A DNA stretch of 9,019 nt, taken from Verrucomicrobiota bacterium (lineage in GTDB: Bacteria > Verrucomicrobiota > Lentisphaeria > Oligosphaerales > Oligosphaeraceae). The position numbers and the translations under genes were made by a program. Where the stretch lies: assembly GCA_022709995.1 (NCBI GenBank), contig JAKLHU010000056.1, positions 1 to 9,019 of the forward strand. Direction: 5' to 3'. Under the pieces are notes generated by a model that was given only the letters and a program-made list of their open reading frames with translations, searched no databases and had not been told where the DNA came from. Below, piece after piece: positions 1 through 5,140 of this stretch (positions are counted from its first letter, which is position 1; every line of letters starts with the position of its first letter).

Positions 1-44
1 TTCCCGCCCCGCATGCATGGAAAAACAATGTTTGCTGCACGGCT

Positions 45-1151
45 TTACTCGACGTTTGTTTCAGCCGCCGCTGCTGTGGTTTCGGTCAATTTCTGTTTCA
101 TTTCAACGCCGACGTCTTTCAGGTCATTCTGGCTGATGGTCATGAAGCGGGCTTCGATCACCACCTGGTAGGGCGGCTTGTCAAATTCCCGGATCAGGTT
201 TTCGACCAGGCGCAGGTTTTCGCGGGAATCGCGGACCACGAGGATGTTGCGGTTGCGGAAGATGCGGAACGTCGCTCCTTCGGGACTGTCGGCCATGAGG
301 GCGGTCAGCACGTCATCCAGGTCATTGTCTTCTTCGGCGGCGATGGCGACGGTGCCGGTGTCGGTCGCGCCCATGGCGCCGGCGCCCTGGGGCACTTCGG
401 GAATGAAGCCCTGGCGGAGGCGGAGAATGCGCGTTTCCAGCTTCGGGCCGCCGGGGCCCTGGTCGCCCTCGGTGATCCAGACCAGGTTTTCACCGAGGTG
501 GAATTCGACGCCCATGTTGCGGGCGATATAGGAGAACAGCTCTTTCAAGGGCACGTCCTGGACGCGTATGGTCAGGGTTTTGGCGGCCTCAAGGGCGTCA
601 TCGGCCACGACATTGAGGCCGTCCTGGTTGAGGACGGCGACCAGTTCGGCAATGCCGGCGTTGTCCAGGTTGATGGTGACTTTGCGGTTGACCAGTTCCT
701 CCATCGGCCCGGGCGGCAGTTCGATCGGTTCAAGATTGGCGCCGATGACGACCGTCCTGCCATAATTGCCCGGCAACACCATGCCTTCGTCCGCCTCGTG
801 CAGCATGCGCTTGCCGCTTGCCTCGCCAAGAGCCTGCTGGGGGGTCAGTTCCCGGGCGGCTTGGATGGCTTCCTGCAGCAGCCTGATTTCCTCGGTGAAG
901 AATTCCTGTTTCAAAAGGGGCCGGAGATTGGCTTCCGCCTCATCGAGCTGTTTTCGGCTGAGGCTGTCATGGACTTGGTCAAGGCGCTTGCGCACGGCGG
1001 CGCGCAATTCACGCTTTTCCATTTCCTTGAGTTCTTCGGCATAGCCTTCAGAGGTCGGATCAAGGTCTATTTTCTTTTCGGTTGGCATGTGTCCGCAACT
1101 GGACAGCAGAAACACCAACCCCAACCCTGCCAGCTTATACCATCTTAACAT
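45..1151 (-). CDS. Lipoprotein with secretin N-terminal domains, no barrel
   Basis: Encodes a predicted lipoprotein of 368 residues. The chosen start gives a classic lipoprotein signal: MLRWYK, a hydrophobic run, then the lipobox LSSC with Cys19. Residue +2 is Gly, so outer-membrane sorting is likely. Residues about 40-105 are charged helical repeats. Residues about 157-228 look like an STN/N0-type domain (KVTINLDNAGIAELVAVL to ENLVWI). Residues about 239-332 look like a secretin N1/NolW-type domain, followed by the junction PPYQVVIEARFMTISQNDL, typical of the run into a secretin barrel. The protein then ends in a short Thr/Ala/Glu-rich tail, so the roughly 200-250 residue barrel is absent. 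It may act as a periplasmic or outer-membrane accessory of a type II/IV-like system, or be a truncated secretin. In-frame starts at 1211 (GAAGGGTG upstream) and 1166 are possible but spoil the signal peptide. Domains are assigned by eye. Confidence 0.8.
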   Translation of the reverse strand: MLRWYKLAGLGLVFLLSSCGHMPTEKKIDLDPTSEGYAEELKEMEKRELRAAVRKRLDQVHDSLSRKQLDEAEANLRPLLKQEFFTEEIRLLQEAIQAARELTPQQALGEASGKRMLHEADEGMVLPGNYGRTVVIGANLEPIELPPGPMEELVNRKVTINLDNAGIAELVAVLNQDGLNVVADDALEAAKTLTIRVQDVPLKELFSYIARNMGVEFHLGENLVWITEGDQGPGGPKLETRILRLRQGFIPEVPQGAGAMGATDTGTVAIAAEEDNDLDDVLTALMADSPEGATFRIFRNRNILVVRDSRENLRLVENLIREFDKPPYQVVIEARFMTISQNDLKDVGVEMKQKLTETTAAAAETNVE

Positions 1152-1390
1152 ACCTGTCACCATCATGAATTGTGTTGCCACTTGTTGCCGTTTTATTTCC
1201 GGACTCACCATGGGTAAAGTCACCCTTCAAACGATTCGTTCGCAAAAAATATTTGTTCAGACTCAAAAAACACCGTTTGATCGCCAAAAAAGTCTTGATC
1301 AGAAGCGAAATTGCCGCCGGTCCGGCAGCCAATGACGAGAATTATGCTGGAATTGGGCAGGAGGAGACCCAAACTGCGTCACTGGTGTTC

Positions 1391-2902
1391 TTATTCCGAA
1401 AAGGTGAACACTTCGAAGAGTTCGACTTTGGTATCAGGTTTAGTGAGAGCTTCCGTGGTTTGGCCGATCCGGCGGCACAAGGCCTCCATGAACTGCGTCG
1501 GCTCCGGCGCCTGCTTCCAGACGACGGGAAGGAATCCCGCCTGCTTGCCGCCGGCCGCCAGCAGCACGCCGTGCCGGCCGGGCTGCAGGTGGCGGTAGAG
1601 TTCCTCGGGCGTCGTGAACGCGACGGCCACCGGTTCGCTCAGCACGCTGATTTCGAACTTGGCCCCGGCCAAGTCGGTCAGGGTCACGGGCGGCCGCTCG
1701 CCGTCCGACTTGAGAAAGCGGGCCGCATTCATCACCACGGCCTTGGCCAGAGGTTCCTTGCCAGGCATGATGAGATACTGGCCCAGAGTGGCATCGCCCT
1801 TGGTGATGGCCACCTGGCAGCCGTATTTCTGCATCAGATTGCGGGAATACGTCGGCAACGGCGGCGGCTCCTGCTTCTCCAGCTGCGTCGTGATGACACG
1901 CCGCGCCAAGTCGAGAAGAAGCGCTTTTTCGGCCGGGTTGACGGCTTCGCCGCTATAGTTTTCGCGGGTGACGGCCTGGGTGGCGTCCTGGAACGCGGCT
2001 TTGGTCCCCTGGTCATCCCAGTCGAGGCTGGCGGCCCGGGCCATCAAATCGAGGTTGACGGCCGGTTCGAGATGGAGAAGAGCGGCGCCCGGGGCGGACG
2101 TGTGACCGGCCACGCGCACGCCGATAGCACCCCATTGCAGGGCCTGTGCCAGGCCCAAGGCTATTTGTGCGGGCAGCGGCCGACTGGCAGCAGTGCCTGG
2201 AGCAGCCAAGTCTGCCGACAGGGCCGTGATGGTAGCTTCCCAGTCCTGGACGGCGACGCTGCCGGCATCCGGCCAAAAGGCGATCAGCACGGATTGCGGG
2301 TCGGCCAAAAACGGCGCCAGCGCCGTGACGGTTTCCGCGACCGGGCTGCCGGCATTGAGGAACAACGGCACCACCTCGACCGTATGGAGCTTGACCAGCA
2401 GCAGGGCCGCGACATCCGCGATGCGCTGTTCGGCGGCGGCGTTGAGGTTGCCTTTCACAAACAGGCCGTTGCCCGATTGCAGCAGCGCCGCGCAGACCTC
2501 CGGGGCGGCGCCAGCTGTGCCGAGCAAAGTGGAGTACTTGTCCGCCGTGGCGACGACGATGCGACGTTCGGCCGGATTGCCGCCGGGCGCCGGCGCGAAC
2601 AGAAGATACGCAGTGCGCACATCGGTGGCCAGACGGCCGAAGCCGACGCCCCAGGACGGCCCTGGCGTTGGCAGCTTGCCGCCGGGAACATGCACGGCCC
2701 GGACGCGGCGCGAGGGGTTTTCCGTCGCCAAAGCGCCAAGCCAGGAGGCCGCCTGCTGCCGCAACTCTTCCGACGGCGTGACGGCCGGCGCCGGCGTGAG
2801 GGCCGGCTTGGCAGCCGGCTGGGACTTTTGCCACCACCAGCCCGAAGCCTCCAGCGCCAAAGAAAAGCACAACAGCGTCAACAGCATGCGGCAAATCTTC
2901 AT
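1391..2902 (-). CDS. Secreted degenerate Memo-AMMECR1 fusion protein
   Basis: Encodes 503 residues. Residues 1-20 form a Sec signal peptide (MKICRMLLTLLCFSLALEA, probable cut before SG), followed by a Pro/Ala linker. Residues about 65-285 follow the Memo (AmmeMemoRadiSam B) pattern in order: LPTPGPSWGVG at 77-87 where Memo has PHAGYxYSG, LLFAPAPGG at 100-108 for LGPSHH, EQRIADVAALLL at 158-169 for EHSLEVQLPFL, VEVVPLFLNAG at 175-185 for the IVPVLVG strand, VLIAFWPDAG at 205-214 for VxSSDFCHW, and GHTSAPG at 266-272 for the Y-TSG segment. All three metal-ligand histidine positions are changed. Residues 324-503 match AMMECR1 (PLAKAVVMNAA, KFEISVLSEP, HGVLLAAGG-FLPVVW), but LRGCIG reads LGQYLI at 373-378. 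No radical SAM partner lies in the window. The protein is probably non-catalytic and periplasmic or secreted; its role is unknown. The start at 2902 has GGAG 11 nt upstream; an in-frame ATG at 2935 would extend the signal peptide. Confidence 0.75.
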   Translation of the reverse strand: MKICRMLLTLLCFSLALEASGWWWQKSQPAAKPALTPAPAVTPSEELRQQAASWLGALATENPSRRVRAVHVPGGKLPTPGPSWGVGFGRLATDVRTAYLLFAPAPGGNPAERRIVVATADKYSTLLGTAGAAPEVCAALLQSGNGLFVKGNLNAAAEQRIADVAALLLVKLHTVEVVPLFLNAGSPVAETVTALAPFLADPQSVLIAFWPDAGSVAVQDWEATITALSADLAAPGTAASRPLPAQIALGLAQALQWGAIGVRVAGHTSAPGAALLHLEPAVNLDLMARAASLDWDDQGTKAAFQDATQAVTRENYSGEAVNPAEKALLLDLARRVITTQLEKQEPPPLPTYSRNLMQKYGCQVAITKGDATLGQYLIMPGKEPLAKAVVMNAARFLKSDGERPPVTLTDLAGAKFEISVLSEPVAVAFTTPEELYRHLQPGRHGVLLAAGGKQAGFLPVVWKQAPEPTQFMEALCRRIGQTTEALTKPDTKVELFEVFTFSE

Positions 2903-2966
2903 ATCCACAGTGACTCCAGCCTCGGTGATGGTCATTTGAGAACGGCGTCGCCGTCCTGTTTTCAGT

Positions 2967-2975
2967 AATATAGCA
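2967..2975 (-). promoter_or_regulatory. Candidate extended -10 promoter for the Memo-AMMECR1 gene
   Basis: On the minus strand this reads TGCTATATT, an extended -10 (TGN plus TATATT, 5 of 6 to consensus). No good -35 is visible at 16-18 bp, which extended -10 promoters tolerate. Transcription would start near 2960, giving a leader of about 58 nt before the ATG at 2902. A short palindrome (ACGGCGTCGCCGT, 2942-2954) lies in that leader. Confidence 0.4.
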
Positions 2976-2981
2976 CACCGG

Positions 2982-3011
2982 TTGCAGAATAACGTTCCTT
3001 TGCTCTAAATT
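2982..3011 (+). promoter_or_regulatory. Weak candidate promoter, divergent from the Memo gene
   Basis: TTGCAG (2982-2987) and TAAATT (3006-3011) are separated by 18 bp, 3 of 6 and 4 of 6 to the sigma70 boxes. It would drive plus-strand transcription toward the terminator at 3264-3290. Such matches occur by chance, so confidence is low. Confidence 0.22.
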
Positions 3012-3263
3012 CGAGGCCGTACGAAAAGCCTTTGTCGAAAGATTCTTCCGCAGATGGCATCGATTGTTAAGGTGCGCCTTGAAAATCGGCGCTCGTCAGC
3101 GTCATCCGCGGGTAAAACGTAAGGAGGGTACTGCCGATCATCACGTCATGGGCATCGGCTCCATGCCTTCGAAGAAGCGCCAGACGCTTGGCTGGAGACT
3201 GTTCGGATGGCCTCCGGTCATGGGAAAGATACTATTTCAGATGATACTGCAAAATAGCGATTG
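3012..3263 (+). other. Gene-poor stretch; possible small transcript or 38-residue peptide
   Basis: No recognisable gene. An ATG at 3148 opens a 38-residue reading frame (MGIGSMPSKKRQTLGWRLF..., basic N-terminal half, ends QNSD) whose TGA at 3262-3264 abuts the terminator hairpin. A perfect Shine-Dalgarno-like AAGGAGGG lies at 3121-3128, but 19 nt from that ATG, which is too far for normal use, and no start codon lies at normal distance. The frame can be extended upstream only to a TTG at 3064 without a ribosome binding site. It could be a small RNA, a peptide gene, or nothing. Confidence 0.2.
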
Positions 3264-3290
3264 AAAAATTAGTTGCTGCCAGCTATTTTT
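3264..3290. terminator. Bidirectional intrinsic terminator
   Basis: An A5 tract is followed by the stem TAGTTG, loop CTGC, stem CAGCTA (six pairs including one G-T), then T5. Because the A tract mirrors the T tract, the minus strand also reads stem, loop, stem, then ATTTTT, so it can work both ways. No recognised gene converges here from either side. It would stop any plus-strand transcript starting near 3018 and any minus-strand transcript coming from the sbcD side. Confidence 0.6.
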
Positions 3291-3326
3291 CCCGCCGTCC
3301 GCAGAAATCATGCCCACCCACCCTAA

Positions 3327-3339
3327 GGGGGATTCCCCC
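3327..3339. other. Short G5/C5 hairpin
   Basis: GGGGG, loop ATT, then CCCCC: a perfect five-pair stem just before the direct duplication at 3351-3439. It has no adjoining T tract, so it is not an obvious terminator. It may mark the edge of a repeat element. Confidence 0.35.
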
Positions 3340-3350
3340 ACCTAAATTTG

Positions 3351-3390
3351 TCGCGCGCGAGGAGGGTGTCGCGGACGGCGGTCGCCTTGC
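3351..3390. repeat. Direct repeat, copy 1 of 2
   Basis: A 40-bp sequence starting TCGCGCGCGAGGAGGG and ending CCTTGC. It recurs at 3400-3439 with three substitutions. The period is 49 bp, and the A/T-rich bases just upstream (AAATTT versus TAATTT) are also similar, so nearly the whole period is duplicated. Both copies contain GGACGNCGGTC. This is not CRISPR: only two copies, with a 9-bp spacer. Confidence 0.75.
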
Positions 3391-3399
3391 AGTAATTTT

Positions 3400-3439
3400 T
3401 CGCGCGCGAGGAGGGTGTCGTGGACGACGGTCTCCTTGC
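3400..3439. repeat. Direct repeat, copy 2 of 2
   Basis: Matches copy 1 at 37 of 40 positions; the differences are C to T, G to A and G to T. In this copy the change creates GTCGT-GG-ACGAC, a perfect short inverted repeat, where copy 1 has GTCGCGGACGGC. It is followed directly by another hairpin at 3446-3461. Confidence 0.75.
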
Positions 3440-3445
3440 CATCCT

Positions 3446-3461
3446 GACAGCAGGGGCTGTC
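3446..3461. other. Hairpin GACAGC-AGGG-GCTGTC
   Basis: A perfect six-pair stem with a four-base loop, without a T tract on either side. A second, looser inverted repeat follows: ATGAAAC (3482-3488) with GTTTCAT (3508-3514), 19 bases apart. The interval 3291-3597 therefore holds repeats and small hairpins but no gene that could be supported. Confidence 0.4.
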
Positions 3462-3597
3462 TGCGTCGCGGTTATGCTCCTATGAAACCAAAGGTCGGCT
3501 GAGGTAAGTTTCATGGCCCTTGATGCCGCGGCAAGCGCAGCGTTGACAACTTTTCAGACGGGCTCACCCAAGGAATGCCATTGGCTCGTCGCCATGG

Positions 3598-3721
3598 GTA
3601 ATCGGTCAGCCATTGATAACGAAGCTTTTGAGGATTCAACGCGTGGGCGCCTCAGGGCCTGAGGCGCCGCCTTGGCGCGCCAGGCCATTAGGACCGCCAT
3701 TATCAATGTGTGACCACTTAC
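3598..3721. repeat. 124-bp segment with 22-bp imperfect terminal inverted repeats
   Basis: Bases 3598-3619 pair with 3700-3721 at 18 of 22 positions; the inner nine (CATTGATAA at 3611-3619, TTATCAATG at 3700-3708) are perfect. Inside are GGCGCCTCAGG (3646-3656) and CCTGAGGCGCC (3658-3668), an 11-bp palindrome arm pair around a single base, and the 10-bp palindrome TGGCGCGCCA (3673-3682). The whole could extrude as a cruciform or be a small non-autonomous element. No clear target-site duplication and no open reading frame were seen. The right arm ends 21 bp before the -35 box of the sbcDC promoter. Confidence 0.55.
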
Positions 3722-3742
3722 GTTTTCAACCTCGGTTCCATC

Positions 3743-3770
3743 TTGACAAAAGGGCAATGGCCGGTATGTT
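3743..3770 (+). promoter_or_regulatory. Sigma70-type promoter for sbcDC
   Basis: TTGACA (3743-3748, perfect -35) and TATGTT (3765-3770, 4 of 6 to the -10) are separated by 16 bp. Transcription would start near 3777, giving a leader of about 120 nt before the sbcD ATG. It is the best promoter match in the region and lies directly upstream of the sbcD-sbcC pair. Confidence 0.55.
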
Positions 3771-3808
3771 TTTGCCGTGCCGATGCCTGCCGGCGTCCTC
3801 CCTTCCCC

Positions 3809-3847
3809 TGCCCCGGACGGCCTCGTCTCGGCCAAGCGCCGGGGGCA
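3809..3847 (+). promoter_or_regulatory. Stem-loop in the sbcDC leader
   Basis: TGCCCCGG (3809-3816) pairs with CCGGGG, a bulged G, and CA (3839-3847), enclosing an inner GGCC/GGCC stem (3819-3822, 3830-3833) around a seven-base loop. Only three T bases follow, so it is a poor terminator. It sits between the promoter and the start codon and could affect leader stability or attenuation, or simply reflect high GC content. Confidence 0.3.
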
Positions 3848-3895
3848 TTTCCTGGCCATTCGCTCCGCCCTCCACCATCCATTGACAGGCTCGAC

Positions 3896-5140
3896 ATGAA
3901 AATACTGCACACTTCCGACTGGCACCTGGGGAGGTCGTTGCACATCAAGAAACGGCATGATGAACACCAGGCCTTCCTGCAATGGCTGTTGACGGAAATC
4001 GACCGCCGGCAGATTGACGTCCTGCTGGTGGCCGGCGATGTCTTCGACTCCGGCCTCCCCGGCATCGGCGCCCAGGAACTGTACTACGATTTTCTCGGTC
4101 ACGTCGCGCCATCCTGCTGCCGTCATGTCGTCATCATCGCCGGCAACCACGATTCGCCATCCTTTCTCAACGCCCCGGGCAAGCTGCTCAAAGCCCTTCG
4201 CGTCGAAGTCATCGGCGGCGCGGCGGCCGACCCGGCCGACGAAGTCCTCGTGCTCCGCCGCCACGACGGCACTCCAGAGCTCCTGGTCGCCGCCGTGCCC
4301 TTCCTGCGCGACCGCGACATCCGAACCGTGGAAGCCGGCGAAAGCCCTGACGACAAGGCCCAGAACCTCATCCAGGGCATTGGCCGCCACTATGCCGCCG
4401 TCTTCGCCGCCGCCGAACAACGCCGCTCCGAACTGGGGCAAGACCTCCCCCTGGTCGCCATGGGCCACCTGTTCACCGCCGGTGGGCGCCTGCTCGAGGG
4501 CGACGGCGTCCGCGACCTGTATGTCGGCGCCCTGGCCGGCGTTACGCCCGCCATCTTTCCGGCCAGTGTTGATTATGTCGCGCTCGGCCACCTGCACGTG
4601 CCGCAAACTGTCAACGATTCCAGCCGCATCCGCTACTGCGGTTCGCCGTTGCCGATGGGATTCAATGAGGCCGAACAGCAAAAAATAGTCTGCCTGGTCG
4701 ACTTCCAGGGCCGGGAGGCATCGGTGGAAACCCTGCCCGTGCCCGTCTTCCAGAAATTGCAGACCATCCAAGGCGACTGGGACGCCATTTCCGGCCGTCT
4801 GGCCGAACTGGCCCAAAGCGGCGCCTCCGTATGGTTGAACATCATCTATGACGGCAGCGACATCATCGGCGACTTGAGCCAGCGGTTGGAGACCGCCGTG
4901 GCCGGCACCGGTCTTGAGATCGTGCGATCCCGCAACAGCCAGACCGCCGACCAAGTCCTGCACCAGCAAAGCGCCGATGAAACCTTGGACGACCTCGACC
5001 CCAATGACGTCTTCGAACGCCTCCTGACCATGAAAGACGTGCCGGAGTCCCAGCGGCCCGACCTCCGGCTGGTCTACCAGGAAGCACGGGCGGCGCTGGA
5101 CGACCCCGACCGGGCGGCGGCGGAAGGAGGCCAGCCATGA
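3896..5140 (+). CDS. sbcD: SbcD nuclease subunit of SbcCD
   Basis: A 414-residue Mre11-family manganese-dependent phosphoesterase, the nuclease subunit of the SbcCD complex that opens DNA hairpins and trims double-strand ends. The metallophosphoesterase motifs are complete: SDWH (Asp8, His10), GDVFD (Asp48), GNHD (Asn84, His85, Asp86), GHLF (His191) and GHLH (His232, His234). Residues about 280-370 form the capping domain typical of SbcD, and the last 40 or so residues (YQEARAALDDPD) resemble the C-terminal segment that contacts SbcC. Length is close to the E. coli protein (about 400). The start is the ATG at 3896, where the protein begins MKILHTSDWHLG as in the family and ACAGG lies 7 nt upstream; an in-frame opening at 3710 would add 62 unrelated residues and lies before the promoter. 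The stop overlaps the sbcC start. Confidence 0.96.
   Translation: MKILHTSDWHLGRSLHIKKRHDEHQAFLQWLLTEIDRRQIDVLLVAGDVFDSGLPGIGAQELYYDFLGHVAPSCCRHVVIIAGNHDSPSFLNAPGKLLKALRVEVIGGAAADPADEVLVLRRHDGTPELLVAAVPFLRDRDIRTVEAGESPDDKAQNLIQGIGRHYAAVFAAAEQRRSELGQDLPLVAMGHLFTAGGRLLEGDGVRDLYVGALAGVTPAIFPASVDYVALGHLHVPQTVNDSSRIRYCGSPLPMGFNEAEQQKIVCLVDFQGREASVETLPVPVFQKLQTIQGDWDAISGRLAELAQSGASVWLNIIYDGSDIIGDLSQRLETAVAGTGLEIVRSRNSQTADQVLHQQSADETLDDLDPNDVFERLLTMKDVPESQRPDLRLVYQEARAALDDPDRAAAEGGQP
5124..5130 (+). promoter_or_regulatory. Strong ribosome binding site for sbcC inside sbcD
   Basis: AAGGAGG lies 6 nt before the sbcC ATG at 5137, within the last codons of sbcD. Together with the ATGA overlap it indicates coupled translation and fixes the sbcC start. 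Confidence 0.8.

Noticed and set aside
498..1148. 216-residue plus-strand frame opposite the lipoprotein gene
   Set aside because: It is a mirror of the secretin-domain gene, with no motif or ribosome binding site supporting it.
1309..1330. Terminator after the Memo-AMMECR1 gene
   Set aside because: A TGCCG/CGGCA stem exists, but the minus-strand bases after it (ATTTCGCTTC) are not a proper T tract.
1172..2968. 598-residue plus-strand frame opposite the Memo-AMMECR1 gene
   Set aside because: It is longer than the real gene but rich in Arg, Gly, His and Gln with no domain or signal. The minus frame has a signal peptide and recognisable domains. Such antisense openings are common at high GC.
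3323..3514. 63-residue minus-strand frame across the direct repeats
   Set aside because: It is Ser/Thr/Arg-rich low-complexity translation of GC-rich repeats, with no domain and no clear ribosome binding site.
3598..3721. Integron attC site
   Set aside because: The inverted ends do not show paired RYYYAAC and GTTRRRY core boxes in the right arrangement, and no cassette or integrase is present.
3710..3895. N-terminal extension of sbcD by 62 residues
   Set aside because: The extension begins before the best promoter, is Pro/Arg/Cys-rich and unlike any SbcD. MKILHTSDWHLG at 3896 is the family start.
3554..4969. 471-residue minus-strand frame opposite sbcD
   Set aside because: sbcD is certain from its complete phosphoesterase motifs; this frame is its GC-driven shadow and runs into the palindrome region.
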